Origin: an uncultured Agathobacter sp.
GTDB lineage: Bacteria; Bacillota; Clostridia; Lachnospirales; Lachnospiraceae
Direction: 5' to 3'
Assembly: GCA_910587655.1 (NCBI GenBank)
Contig: CAJUND010000007.1
Location: forward strand, 62,001-126,000
DNA length: 64,000 nt
Within the stretch, counting starts at the first letter, position 1. Each line of letters begins with the position of its first letter. Under the pieces are notes generated by a model that was not told where the DNA came from, made no database searches, and saw nothing but the letters and a program-made list of their open reading frames with translations. Below, in pieces: positions 40,588 through 50,271 of this stretch. The position numbers were made by a program, and so were the translations under genes.

Positions 40588-41988
40588 TTATCCGACAAGA
40601 ACGTCTTCCAGCGCCACCATCACGACTTTTCCTTTTCTCTTGCGGAATTCGATTGTCTGCTGCTTATCTTTTACGGTCAGCTTCATCTGGTCGATACCTA
40701 TGGTAGTACCCGGATACACGTCACGCAATACCCTGACAGTAGCCTCCTTGCCCCTTTCCACAATCACATTCAGACGGTCCAGTTCTTTCTGGATTGTTGC
40801 AATCTCCGCCTGCTTTGTCATCCTGGTACGTAAAAGTGCAATTCTGCGCTCGTCATTCCGGTTGTCAATACCGCGCTCCTTTGACACAATGTCAAACTGC
40901 TGCAGACCTCCGGTAATCTTTTCCACCATCTCATTTGCTTCTGTCATCTGGTTCTGCAGGTCAATGATATCCTTTAAAACAGCGGTATTTGTTCCGACAT
41001 GGATATTTGTTTTTACTTCGTTCAAATTACCGACAACCGCAACATCCACACCGCTTGTCGCATAAACGCTGCCGCCTACGATACTTGCTTTTTTGCCTGC
41101 AACATAAATATGGTCATAGCAGGTGATATTACAGCTTAATGCATAATTAAACTCAATAAAACCTTCTGCTTCCACGGTGCAGTACTCCAAAAACTGCGCA
41201 TGGATATTTGACTTGGAACGGATGACCGCACTGTGTCCTCCCAGTACTCCGCCGCGGAGAATGATATCCTTGCCCGCATCCAGCATGCAGTTTTCACAGA
41301 TTCCGTCCACGGTAATGGAACCGGTCGCCTTGACAACCGCTCCCGGCGTAACGCTGCCGTGTATCAGAACATCCCCGCGGAAATCAATATTACCAGTATG
41401 CAGATCCACATCACCCATTACCTCATGGATATTGGATATCATGACACGTCCGTTTTTCATCTCTATCTTGCCGTTTAAGTCGGCAGTATAGGTACAGTTA
41501 TCCTCAGAACGGGTAAAGCCTTTGCCGGCAAGCGGCGGAAGTGCACGGGCGCGCTTGCATGGAACCACTTTGTCGGTAACCGTCTTTCCGTCCGAACCCT
41601 CAACCGGCTCATGGTAGGTAGCGATTACCTGCCCTTCTTCCACCGTCTCAAGTGTATGAATCGACCAGTAATCCACGGAACCGTCAGAATTTTCCTGCGG
41701 CTTGGTATTTAAGTCCATATTGAACTTATATTCAAAGAATCCATCCTGCCCTTCCACCGGACGAATGCCCGTTGCAACGCATACTTCACGCTCATACGCC
41801 ATGGTGTCAATGATTTTACGAATCCGCGCTTCATCAATACCGAAAACCACCCTGCCGGCATTAAGAAACGCAACGATGTCCTTTACCGTGTACTTCTGTC
41901 CCGCCGGAAGCGCCGGCAGAAACAGAAATGCCTCCATCTCATCATATGAAATTCTTATCCTCGCGTCTTTAAAAGCAGATAATTCCAT
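40588..41988 (-). CDS. DUF342 (FapA-like) protein
   Basis: The start at 41988 follows GAGGAG; the product is 466 residues. The N-terminal part (to about 165) is globular. Residues about 170-330 form a right-handed beta-helix of repeated strands (GDVDLHTGNIDFRGDVLIHGSV, GKDIILRGGVLGG), followed by a coiled coil (about 345-430) and a short C-terminal domain. This is the DUF342/FapA layout, a polymer-forming, bactofilin-like fold with roles suggested in cell polarity or flagellar assembly. No flagellar gene is near. Confidence 0.9.
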   Translation of the reverse strand: MELSAFKDARIRISYDEMEAFLFLPALPAGQKYTVKDIVAFLNAGRVVFGIDEARIRKIIDTMAYEREVCVATGIRPVEGQDGFFEYKFNMDLNTKPQENSDGSVDYWSIHTLETVEEGQVIATYHEPVEGSDGKTVTDKVVPCKRARALPPLAGKGFTRSEDNCTYTADLNGKIEMKNGRVMISNIHEVMGDVDLHTGNIDFRGDVLIHGSVTPGAVVKATGSITVDGICENCMLDAGKDIILRGGVLGGHSAVIRSKSNIHAQFLEYCTVEAEGFIEFNYALSCNITCYDHIYVAGKKASIVGGSVYATSGVDVAVVGNLNEVKTNIHVGTNTAVLKDIIDLQNQMTEANEMVEKITGGLQQFDIVSKERGIDNRNDERRIALLRTRMTKQAEIATIQKELDRLNVIVERGKEATVRVLRDVYPGTTIGIDQMKLTVKDKQQTIEFRKRKGKVVMVALEDVLVG

Positions 41989-42142
41989 ACGTCCACTCCT
42001 CAAAATACATTTTCCAGTTATATATTCTTTAGGTTATTTTAACATATTTCTCCTGCCAGTTCAATTTATTCCTGTAAAATATCGACATTTTTTTATTTTG
42101 GTCCGTTTACCGGCAGTATCATACGCCAAATCACGACAGAAA

Positions 42143-44791
42143 TTACTTCATCTGCGCAAGACGTGCCTCCACAGATGCCATCATCTGTTCATATTTTGCG
42201 AGCTTGTCTTTTTCCTCCTGTACCTTCTCCGGTTTTGCATTATTTATAAATTTCTCATTTGAAAGCATCCCCTTTGAACGCGCAAGTTCCTTCGCAAGCC
42301 TGTCCTTCTCCTTGTTCAGGCGTTCTTTTTCCTTCTCCAGGTCAACCAGGTCTTCCAGCGGCAGGTAGACAACAGCATCCGGAATAACAGTCGATACCGC
42401 ATCCTCCCCGATGCCGGACTTATCCTGCTGCACACTGATGCCGTTTGTAAACGCAAGGTTTACATAAACCTCCTGATTGTCCTCAAATACCTTACGCACT
42501 TCTTCTTTTTCTGATACAACAAACAGCTTTGCCTTTCTTGACATCGGCACATCCATTTCCGTACGGACACCCCTGACGCCCTTTACCAGGTCCTTGCAGC
42601 GCTCGATTGCGGCTTCCTCCTCCGGGAAACTCCAGCTTTCCTTATATTCCGGCCACTGCGAAAGCATAATGGTTTCCACCTCATTCTGCAGCGTACAGAA
42701 AATTTCCTCTGTGATAAACGGCATATACGGGTGCAGCAGTTTTAATGCATTTGCCAGCACGGTCTTTAATGTCCACAGCGCTGCATTTGCAGAGCTTTTG
42801 TCCCCGTCCTTTTTATAGGTGCGCACTTTTGCAATTTCAATGTACCAGTCGCAGAATTCATCCCAGATAAAGTCATAGACCTTCTGCACGGCAATTCCCA
42901 GCTCGAACTTGTCCATGTTTTCGGTTACGTCATGCGCCAGTGTGTTTACTTTTGAAAGAATCCATTTGTCCGCCGGATGCAGTTCTTCTGCAGACGGCTC
43001 GGTTACCTCAGTTCCTTCCAGGTTCATCATGATAAACCGGGATGCGTTCCATACCTTGTTTGCAAAGTTTCTGGATGCCTCCACACGCTCCCAGTAAAAA
43101 CGCATGTCATTTCCAGGCGCATTTCCGGTAATCAGCGTCAGGCGCAGCGCGTCCGCACCGTATTTGTCTATGACTTCCAGCGGGTCGATTCCGTTTCCGA
43201 GCGATTTGCTCATCTTGCGTCCTTCGGAATCACGGATCAGTCCGTGGAATAAAACGGTATGGAACGGTGCCTTCCCGGTCTGCTCGTAACCGGAAAAAAT
43301 CATGCGGATAACCCAGAAAAAGATAATGTCATATCCGGTTACCAGTACGTCGTTCGGATAGAAATAATCCAGGTCTTCGGTCTCATCCGGCCAGCCCAGT
43401 GTGGAAAACGGCCAGAGCGCAGAAGAAAACCAGGTATCTAATGTATCCTCATCCTGCGTCATATGGCTGCATCCGCACTTTGGACAGGTGCCAGGCTTTT
43501 CCACGGATACCTCCATATGCCCGCAGTCACTGCAGTACCATGCCGGAATCCTGTGTCCCCACCAGAGCTGGCGGCTGATGCACCAGTCCCTGATATTGTC
43601 GGTCCAGTTAAAATAGGTCTTGTCCATACGTGCCGGAAGCAGCTTAATATCCCCGTTCTTTACGGCAGAAACCGCAGGCTTAATCATTTCATCCATTTTT
43701 ACAAACCACTGCTGCTTAATCATCGGCTCCACCGTGGTATGGCAGCGGTCATGCGTACCTACATTGTGGGAATGCGGGACAACCTTTACGAGAAGTCCCA
43801 TTTCCTCCAGATCCTTTACCAGTGCCTTTCTGCACTCATAACGGTCCATTCCGGCGTATGTTCCGGCTTTTTCATTCATGGTGGCATCATCATTGATCAC
43901 AACGATTTCTTCCAGGCCGTGCCGTTTTCCCACTTCAAAGTCGTTCGGGTCATGCGCCGGGGTAATCTTTACACAGCCGGTTCCAAACTCCTTGTCCACA
44001 TAGGAATCCGCAATCACCGGGATTTCCCTTCCGGTCGTCGGCAGCACCAGTGTCTTTCCGATAATATCCTGGTATCTTTCATCCTCCGGATTTACCGCAA
44101 CTGCGGTATCCCCGAACAGGGTTTCCGGACGGGTGGTTGCGATTTCCACAAACCTGCCCTCCTCTCCGGCAACCGGATAATTAATATGCCAGAAAAAGCC
44201 GTCCTGTTCCTCATGCAGAACCTCTGCGTCGGAAATGGAAGTTTTACAGACCGGACACCAGTTGATAATGCGGGAACCTTTGTATATCCAGCCTTTTTTG
44301 TACAGCTTGATAAACACGTCGTTGACGGCGCGGGAACATCCCTCGTCCATGGTAAAGCGTTCCCTCTGCCAGTCTGCGGAAGAACCCATTTTACGGAGCT
44401 GTTTTACGATTCTGCCGCCGTATTCCTTCCGCCAGTCCCAGCATTTTTCCAGGAATTCCTCACGCGTTAAGTCAGCCTTTTCAATCCCCTGCTCTTTGAG
44501 GGATTCAATGACTTTTACTTCCGTGGCAATGGAAGCATGGTCGGTTCCCGGCTGCCAGAGTGCGTTATAGCCCTGCATTCTTTTATAGCGGATTAATATA
44601 TCCTGCATGGTATTGTCCAGCGCATGCCCCATATGAAGCTGTCCGGTGATATTCGGAGGCGGCATCACGATGGTAAACGGTTTTCTGCTGCGGTCCGCCT
44701 CTGCGTGGAAATAACCGCTGTCCTCCCATTTTTTATATAAACGGTCTTCTATGTCTTTTGGATCATAGGTTTTTGATAATTCTCTGCTCAT
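42143..44791 (-). CDS. valS: Valyl-tRNA synthetase
   Basis: The start at 44791 (MSRELSKTYDPKDIEDRLY) has AGAAAGGA upstream; the product is 882 residues. It is a class I synthetase with the HIGH motif in PPPNITGQLHMGHA, the editing domain insert, a zinc-like CxxC...CxxC segment (YCSDCGH, CPKCGC) and KMSKS in GRKMSKSLGNG. A C-terminal coiled-coil arm binds tRNA. It charges tRNA-Val. No T-box leader fits in the 56 bases after niaR, so it is probably read from the nad operon or from a promoter not seen here. Confidence 0.97.
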   Translation of the reverse strand: MSRELSKTYDPKDIEDRLYKKWEDSGYFHAEADRSRKPFTIVMPPPNITGQLHMGHALDNTMQDILIRYKRMQGYNALWQPGTDHASIATEVKVIESLKEQGIEKADLTREEFLEKCWDWRKEYGGRIVKQLRKMGSSADWQRERFTMDEGCSRAVNDVFIKLYKKGWIYKGSRIINWCPVCKTSISDAEVLHEEQDGFFWHINYPVAGEEGRFVEIATTRPETLFGDTAVAVNPEDERYQDIIGKTLVLPTTGREIPVIADSYVDKEFGTGCVKITPAHDPNDFEVGKRHGLEEIVVINDDATMNEKAGTYAGMDRYECRKALVKDLEEMGLLVKVVPHSHNVGTHDRCHTTVEPMIKQQWFVKMDEMIKPAVSAVKNGDIKLLPARMDKTYFNWTDNIRDWCISRQLWWGHRIPAWYCSDCGHMEVSVEKPGTCPKCGCSHMTQDEDTLDTWFSSALWPFSTLGWPDETEDLDYFYPNDVLVTGYDIIFFWVIRMIFSGYEQTGKAPFHTVLFHGLIRDSEGRKMSKSLGNGIDPLEVIDKYGADALRLTLITGNAPGNDMRFYWERVEASRNFANKVWNASRFIMMNLEGTEVTEPSAEELHPADKWILSKVNTLAHDVTENMDKFELGIAVQKVYDFIWDEFCDWYIEIAKVRTYKKDGDKSSANAALWTLKTVLANALKLLHPYMPFITEEIFCTLQNEVETIMLSQWPEYKESWSFPEEEAAIERCKDLVKGVRGVRTEMDVPMSRKAKLFVVSEKEEVRKVFEDNQEVYVNLAFTNGISVQQDKSGIGEDAVSTVIPDAVVYLPLEDLVDLEKEKERLNKEKDRLAKELARSKGMLSNEKFINNAKPEKVQEEKDKLAKYEQMMASVEARLAQMK

Positions 44792-44847
44792 GTTTTTATC
44801 CTTTCTGGTTATGAAATATTCCTGCACGTCAGGGATGCTGCCTGGTA

Positions 44848-45390
44848 TTACTCCCTGCCCCAAAAGTCCACCGGTTCATAATCCTGCAGTTTTGCAAGAA
44901 ACCCGTATTCCCGCAGCCTTTCCTGTATCATGTCCAGGATTTCCCCGCTTTCTGCGGTTATGGTATGATAATGGTAACCGGAAGTCACATTTTTTAACAG
45001 GCTGGATTTGCCGGAAGCGATATCCTCCAGATACCTGCGGATATCCATGCGGGACCTGATATGCATTTCCGCCCTTAAAATGCCGTACACCCTGTGGCAG
45101 ACAAAGACATCCTGAACTTCCCCGCCAAGGTCCACAATGCAGGTCAGTTCTTTTTCCACTTCCTCATCCTCATGCCTGACTTTAAACACCCGGCTTTCTT
45201 TTCCGCCGTGCATCAGATACCCTCTGTTTGTAGAAATAATATCTGCTCCGTTCGCACGCAGCAGTGCGATATCCGTAACGATTGCCTGCCTGCTGACTGA
45301 AAGCTGTTTTGCAAGCTCTGTTCCGGACAGGGGACTCTTGTTGTCCTTTAACAGTTGTATGATTCTGCCGCGTCTTTCTTCACCGTTCAT
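44848..45390 (-). CDS. niaR: NiaR niacin-responsive repressor
   Basis: ATG at 45390 (180 residues) is preferred over an overlapping GTG. An N-terminal HTH (SGTELAKQLSVSRQAIVTDIALLR) is followed by a 3H domain with three conserved histidines in HRVYGILRAEMHIRSR and SGYHYHTIT, a metal and nicotinate-sensing site. NiaR represses NAD synthesis genes when niacin is plentiful. It lies 36 bases after nadC in the nadB-nadC-niaR order, so it controls its own operon. Confidence 0.93.
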   Translation of the reverse strand: MNGEERRGRIIQLLKDNKSPLSGTELAKQLSVSRQAIVTDIALLRANGADIISTNRGYLMHGGKESRVFKVRHEDEEVEKELTCIVDLGGEVQDVFVCHRVYGILRAEMHIRSRMDIRRYLEDIASGKSSLLKNVTSGYHYHTITAESGEILDMIQERLREYGFLAKLQDYEPVDFWGRE

Positions 45391-45426
45391 TCCAGTATCC
45401 ACTCCTAAAGCAACTGATGCCAGCCC

Positions 45427-46281
45427 TTAAACGGGTCTTAAATTCTTCAGTGAAATGTCCAGAATCGGAGCCGAATGCGTCAGTGCCCCGCTTGAAATAT
45501 AATCCACACCAAGACCTGCCAGTCGTTCGATGTTTTCTTTCGTCACGTTTCCGGACACTTCGATTTCTGCGCGCCCGTCAATATAAGCAACTGCCTCCTG
45601 TAAAGTTTCCATGTCCATATTGTCGAGCATAATAATATCCGCCCCGGCTTCCACGGCAGACTTTACCATATCAAGCGTTTCCACTTCCACTTCGATTTTC
45701 CGGACAAACGGCGCATATGCTTTTGCCGCCCGGACGGCTTCCTTTACGCCGCCTGCCGCCCCGATATGGTTGTCCTTAAGCAGTACGCCGTCGGAGAGGT
45801 TGTAACGGTGGTTGTTTCCGCCCCCGGTCCGCACCGCGTATTTTTCAAAAATACGGTTGTTCGGCGTGGTCTTTCTTGTATCCAGAAGCTTCATCCTGCT
45901 GCCTTTTAACAGTGCAGCCATCTCCCTGGTATATGTGGCGATTCCGCTCATGCGCTGTAAATAATTCAGCGCCGTGCGCTCCCCGCAGAGCAGGGTTCGG
46001 ATATCCCCGCGTACTTTTGCCATCAGCTGTCCGGCTTTTACCTCATCGCCGTCCTGTACAAAAAACTCTGCCTTTGTATTTTCGTCAAGTAACGTAAACA
46101 CACGCTCAAAAATCTGCAGGCCGCAGATAATTCCGTCCTGCTTGCAGATTAAATCCACTTCGCCTGCCTGCGGATGCGGCATCACGCTGTTTGTGGAAAC
46201 ATCCTCGCTGGTAATGTCCTCTTTTAATGCGCTTAAAATAAACGGATCTGCATTTAATTTTAATGTTACCTGGTCGTACAT
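45427..46281 (-). CDS. nadC: Nicotinate-nucleotide pyrophosphorylase (quinolinate PRTase)
   Basis: The 284-residue enzyme has EDITSEDVST, ERTALNYLQRMSGIATYT, the phosphate-binding LLDTRKTTPNNR and KDNHIGAAGG segments, and IMLDNMDMETL. It makes nicotinate mononucleotide from quinolinate and PRPP in de novo NAD synthesis. It lies 12 bases after nadB in the same operon. Confidence 0.96.
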   Translation of the reverse strand: MYDQVTLKLNADPFILSALKEDITSEDVSTNSVMPHPQAGEVDLICKQDGIICGLQIFERVFTLLDENTKAEFFVQDGDEVKAGQLMAKVRGDIRTLLCGERTALNYLQRMSGIATYTREMAALLKGSRMKLLDTRKTTPNNRIFEKYAVRTGGGNNHRYNLSDGVLLKDNHIGAAGGVKEAVRAAKAYAPFVRKIEVEVETLDMVKSAVEAGADIIMLDNMDMETLQEAVAYIDGRAEIEVSGNVTKENIERLAGLGVDYISSGALTHSAPILDISLKNLRPV

Positions 46282-46293
46282 AATATTTTCTCC

Positions 46294-47655
46294 TTAACTC
46301 ACGATCTTCTTTCGGAAAGCAACCTTTGCCTGCCTGTGGGAATCCTCTTCCTTGGACATTTCCATTTTTTTATCAGCTTCGATAATCGCCCTGCGGACGC
46401 TTTCGTGGTACCTGCCTGCCAGCGCTTCCTTATTCTCATATTCTGAAAAATCAAGTGAGGCAAACATGTCCCCTTCCGCGGAAAACTTTTCATCCATGCC
46501 ATCCGTCATCCGACATGCCGCACGTTTTGCAAAGACAAGGCTTTCCAGCAGGGAATTGCTTGCCAGCCGGTTTCTGCCATGGACGCCGTTGCATGCGGTT
46601 TCCCCGACGGCATACAGATGCTCCATGGATGTGGCGCTGTCATGGTCCACCTGGACGCCGCCCATGAAATAATGCTGTGCCGGAACAACCGGTATGCATT
46701 CATGCATGACGTCATAACCCATTTCATGGCAGTGCTTTACGATATTTGGAAAATGGGTCAGTAGTTCCTCCTCCGGAATGGTGCGTAAATCCTCCCAGAC
46801 AAATTCCGTCCCGTCTTTTTCCATCTGTTTATAGATTTCCACCGTAACGACGTCCCGCGGCAGCAGTTCATTGACGAAACGGTTCATATGTTTGTCATAA
46901 AGCTTTGCCCCTTCCCCGCGGACGGATTCTGATATCAGAAAGCTGCGTTCCTCTTCGTTATCCGTATATAATGTTGTCGGGTGAATCTGTATGTAATTGA
47001 TATCCTTCAGGCGGATATTATGCCGGATGGCAAGGGCAAGGGCGTCTCCGGTCAGATGACGGAAGTTTGTTGAATGGCTGTAAAGTCCACCGATTCCGCC
47101 GCACGCCCAGACGGTATACTGCGCCTCCACCGCTTCCAGGCTTCCGTCCTCCCTCCGGATCACGGCGCCGTAACAGCGGTTGTCCTTTGTTACAATATCC
47201 ACCATCCGCGTATGCTCCAGAATCGTAATGTTTTTTCTTTTTCCGGCAGCAGCAAGCAGTTTGCCCGTAATTTCGGCCCCGGTAATATCTTTGTGAAACA
47301 GGATTCTTTTATCTGAATGAGCACCTTCCCTGGTAAATACCAGTCCGCCATCCCCGTCGCGGGCAAAATCCACTCCGTAATCCAGCAGATCCGTTATGAC
47401 GTTTCTGGAAGACTTTATCATAATACTGACGGAATCCCTATCGTTTTCATAGTGTCCTGCCTTCATGGTATCCTCAAAATAGCTGTCATAATCAGCTTCA
47501 TCCTTTAACATGCAGATACCGCCCTGTGCCAGATAGGAGTCGCTGCTTTTCACATCGGATTTGGTAATCATCATAATCTGTTTATCGTCAGGCAGCTGCA
47601 GGGCACAGTACAGGCCGGAGCAACCGGTTCCAACAATAAGTATGTCTGTTTTCAT
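46294..47655 (-). CDS. nadB: L-aspartate oxidase
   Basis: The start at 47655 (MKTDILIVGTGCSGLYCAL) has GGGAGAG before it; the product is 453 residues. It is an FAD enzyme with an N-terminal Rossmann loop GTGCSGLY, SYLAQGGICM, ACGGIGGLYSHSTNFRHLTGD and the C-terminal GRNRLASNSLLESLVF FAD loop. It oxidises aspartate to iminoaspartate, the first step to quinolinate. The partner nadA is not upstream, which is unusual; it should be elsewhere. A promoter with palindromic operator lies just upstream. Confidence 0.95.
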   Translation of the reverse strand: MKTDILIVGTGCSGLYCALQLPDDKQIMMITKSDVKSSDSYLAQGGICMLKDEADYDSYFEDTMKAGHYENDRDSVSIMIKSSRNVITDLLDYGVDFARDGDGGLVFTREGAHSDKRILFHKDITGAEITGKLLAAAGKRKNITILEHTRMVDIVTKDNRCYGAVIRREDGSLEAVEAQYTVWACGGIGGLYSHSTNFRHLTGDALALAIRHNIRLKDINYIQIHPTTLYTDNEEERSFLISESVRGEGAKLYDKHMNRFVNELLPRDVVTVEIYKQMEKDGTEFVWEDLRTIPEEELLTHFPNIVKHCHEMGYDVMHECIPVVPAQHYFMGGVQVDHDSATSMEHLYAVGETACNGVHGRNRLASNSLLESLVFAKRAACRMTDGMDEKFSAEGDMFASLDFSEYENKEALAGRYHESVRRAIIEADKKMEMSKEEDSHRQAKVAFRKKIVS

Positions 47656-47676
47656 CTCTCCCACGCTTTCAAAAAA

Positions 47677-47731
47677 CTCCATGTCATCTTTGCCTGACAT
47701 GGAGTATAGCACATATCCTGACAACTGACAA
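47677..47731 (-). promoter_or_regulatory. Promoter and putative NiaR operator of nadB-nadC-niaR
   Basis: Minus-strand TTGTCA (47731-47726), 17-base spacer, TATACT (47708-47703). A perfect 10-bp inverted repeat, CTCCATGTCA and TGACATGGAG (47677-47704), starts at the -10 box. The -35 area also carries two direct TTGTCAG copies. Their places suit a repressor such as NiaR. Confidence 0.65.
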
Positions 47732-47762
47732 GACAGAAACCCTTTTATTGCCAGGTATGATC

Positions 47763-48776
47763 TTAATTAAAACCGACTACTTTCTGGGAAAGCCGGTATG
47801 CTGCAACGGAAATTTTTCTCCCGCTCTTTCCCGGCAGGTTCATGGTCTGCCCCATAATTCCGCGGCGGAGCTTATGGAACAGTTTGATGTCCCTGTCCTT
47901 AATATATTTCCAGAGCGCGCGTTTTTTCTCAAGGTTTTCCTCTGTGCCGGAACGGATCAGCATGATTGTTGAAACCACTGTTATGATTTCCAGGTAATTA
48001 AACATGTATTTCCGGCATTTCGGGTTCTGCACCTTCCAGAGGTTTACATCCTCCAGCATAATTTTGTTTACACGAATCTGCTGGTCAATCCGTCCAATCA
48101 TGACTTTTTCATTGACGGACTGGTCCTCCCTGCCGATAAAGTAACGGTAAAAGTCCACATCCAGATAGTACATGGTCCGCACATACGGAAGCGGTTTGTA
48201 AACATAGATATTATCCACGTAAAAGGTATGCTTCGGAAGCTCAAGCCCGCATTCCCGCAGCAGTTTTGTCCGGTAAATAACGGAATGCATCAGGATATAA
48301 TGTCCTTTGTAAAAATGCCTGACATCACTCCATGTAAAAAGCCTGTCTTTCGGAAATCCGGTCTGCCGCATTACTTTTTTATTTTTTACGCCGTCTTTTT
48401 CATAAACATAATTGGAGAGCAGCATATCCAGCGTGGTTTTGCTTCCGGTCAGCTCGCGCAGTGTCTGCAGCACTTTTTTGTATGCCTCCCCGTCCACCCA
48501 GTCATCGCTGTCCACCACTTTAAAATACAGTCCGGATGCATTACGGATGCCTGCGTTGACTGCCTCCCCGTGCCCGCCGTTTTCCTGGTGGATGGCGCGG
48601 ACAATGGACGGGTAACGTTTCGCATAATCATCGGCAATTTCTGCCGTACGGTCTTTTGAACCGTCATCAATAATCAGAATTTCAATATCCTCGCCTCCCG
48701 GCAGGATTGATTCAATACAGTGTTCCATATAATCCTGTGAATTGTAACACGGGATTGCAAATGTCAGTAATTTCAT
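47763..48776 (-). CDS. Family 2 glycosyltransferase
   Basis: The start at 48776 overlaps the glf stop (ATGA) and follows GGAGG; the product is 337 residues. A GT-A domain shows LLTFAIPCYNSQDYMEHCIESIL, IIDDGSKDRT and the metal-binding DSDDW. The C-terminal part is helical without a clear membrane segment. Being coupled to UDP-galactopyranose mutase, it may transfer galactofuranose to a surface glycan. The acceptor is unknown. Confidence 0.88.
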   Translation of the reverse strand: MKLLTFAIPCYNSQDYMEHCIESILPGGEDIEILIIDDGSKDRTAEIADDYAKRYPSIVRAIHQENGGHGEAVNAGIRNASGLYFKVVDSDDWVDGEAYKKVLQTLRELTGSKTTLDMLLSNYVYEKDGVKNKKVMRQTGFPKDRLFTWSDVRHFYKGHYILMHSVIYRTKLLRECGLELPKHTFYVDNIYVYKPLPYVRTMYYLDVDFYRYFIGREDQSVNEKVMIGRIDQQIRVNKIMLEDVNLWKVQNPKCRKYMFNYLEIITVVSTIMLIRSGTEENLEKKRALWKYIKDRDIKLFHKLRRGIMGQTMNLPGKSGRKISVAAYRLSQKVVGFN

Positions 48777-49918
48777 GCAAGCTCCTCCGCAAGATCCATT
48801 GCCTTTCTGCACATGGCATCTATATTGTAATATTTATATTCCGCAAGCCTGCCCAGCAGGTAAAAATGCGGATATTCCTCTGTCAGTTTCCGGTATTTTT
48901 CATACAGTTTTTCGTTTTCCTCATTCAAGATTGCATAATAAGGAATTTCGTTTTCGGCTCCTGTATAGGCAAACGGATATTCCTTTACAATGGTCGTCCC
49001 TTTTGCATCTTTCTGCCCGGTCAGGTATTTAAACTCGGTAATGCGAGTAAAATCCTCGCTTACGGTATAGTTGACCACACTGTGTCCCTGGAAGGAATCC
49101 TGCGGCAGATGCTCAAACCTGAAATCCAGCGAGCGGTAAGGCAGCCTGCCGAACCGGCAGCCGAACAGTTCGTCAATTGCCCCGGTATAAACAACGCCAC
49201 CGGTATACCCGCTGCCTTCAAAATATATGTTTCCATCCTGAAATTCCAGAACCCTTCTGCAGTCCGTACCGGTCCTGACTTCGATATTTTCATGCGCAAG
49301 CATTTTTTCAAACATGGGCGTATATCCATGAAGCGGCATGCTCTGGTACTTATCCTTAAAATAACGGTTGTCCCTTGATATGACAACCGGCACACGCCCC
49401 GTAACCTCCGGACTGATTTCCTCAGGCTTCTGCCCCCACTGTTTCATGGTATAGTATAAAAATACGTTTTTGTATACGAAATCTGCAATTTCCCGCACAT
49501 CGGCATCGCTGTTTTCCCTGAGCTTCATAATGGGTACGCGGCTTCCCTCCCCGTACTCTTTTACCAGCTTTTCCTCCAGCCGTGCTGCTTTTTTTTCATC
49601 ATACACCATATGCAGGGTGTTCAGGTTAAACGGTACAGGAATCAGCCTGTCGCCAACTTTTGCCACCACTTCATGTCCGAAATCATACCATTCGGTAAAA
49701 CGGGACAAAAATTCCCGGACACCCTCATCCTCCGTATGAAAAATATGCGGACCGTATTCATGAACCAGGATTCCGTGCCGGTCCGGTTTATCGTAACAGT
49801 TTCCCCCTATATGGCTTCTTTTTTCTATTACAAGAATTTTTTTGTTCTTCTCTTCTGCCAGCTTTCTGGCAACTGCTGCACCGGCAATCCCGGAGCCGAC
49901 AATGATATAATCGTACAT
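48773..49918 (-). CDS. glf: UDP-galactopyranose mutase
   Basis: The 381-residue flavoenzyme starts with the FAD loop YIIVGSGIAGAAVA, then KRSHIGGNCYD, HEYGPHIFHT and, near the end, EYKYYNIDAM. It interconverts UDP-galactopyranose and UDP-galactofuranose. Its own promoter (49955-49983) and coupling to a GT2 enzyme make a compact galactofuranose module for envelope or capsule glycan. Confidence 0.95.
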   Translation of the reverse strand: MYDYIIVGSGIAGAAVARKLAEEKNKKILVIEKRSHIGGNCYDKPDRHGILVHEYGPHIFHTEDEGVREFLSRFTEWYDFGHEVVAKVGDRLIPVPFNLNTLHMVYDEKKAARLEEKLVKEYGEGSRVPIMKLRENSDADVREIADFVYKNVFLYYTMKQWGQKPEEISPEVTGRVPVVISRDNRYFKDKYQSMPLHGYTPMFEKMLAHENIEVRTGTDCRRVLEFQDGNIYFEGSGYTGGVVYTGAIDELFGCRFGRLPYRSLDFRFEHLPQDSFQGHSVVNYTVSEDFTRITEFKYLTGQKDAKGTTIVKEYPFAYTGAENEIPYYAILNEENEKLYEKYRKLTEEYPHFYLLGRLAEYKYYNIDAMCRKAMDLAEELA

Positions 49919-49954
49919 GTTTTTCCCCTTTGTCCTAATTTCGTATCATTTATT

Positions 49955-49983
49955 ATTATACACATTTTGTGAATGCAGTCGAA
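49955..49983 (-). promoter_or_regulatory. Promoter of glf and the glycosyltransferase
   Basis: Minus-strand TTCGAC, 17-base spacer, TATAAT, about 40 bases before the ATG. Confidence 0.6.
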
Positions 49984-50214
49984 CTTTTTTTACTTAATTT
50001 TCTATTAAGAACCGCTTTGTATTTTCAATTGTTCATATTTTATTAACAGAATTCTCATAATCTCCACACACCAATTTCACAAATGAAACATATACTAACA
50101 ACTGTAAGCAAGAAAATAACTTTTTTCTTTTTCATCTTCCTCGCACCCTGACACGGCGCGGGGACCTCCCTGAAAAAACAGATTTTTCTTTCTCATACTT
50201 AATCTTTTTCATAC
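49984..50214. other. AT-rich intergenic region
   Basis: Between the glf promoter and the mutY terminator. No open frame, RNA gene or repeat was recognised. Confidence 0.5.
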
Positions 50215-50241
50215 AAAACCGGTGTGGCATGCACCGGTTTT
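50215..50241 (-). terminator. Terminator after mutY
   Basis: AAAACCGGTG pairs with CACCGGTTTT across a seven-base loop, 31 bases after the mutY stop. Confidence 0.8.
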
Positions 50242-50271
50242 CCTCTTTTCATTATGTTTAGCCCTGCTGGT

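Noticed and set aside
44792..44847. T-box leader for valS
   Set aside because: The gap is only 56 bases, too short for a T-box.
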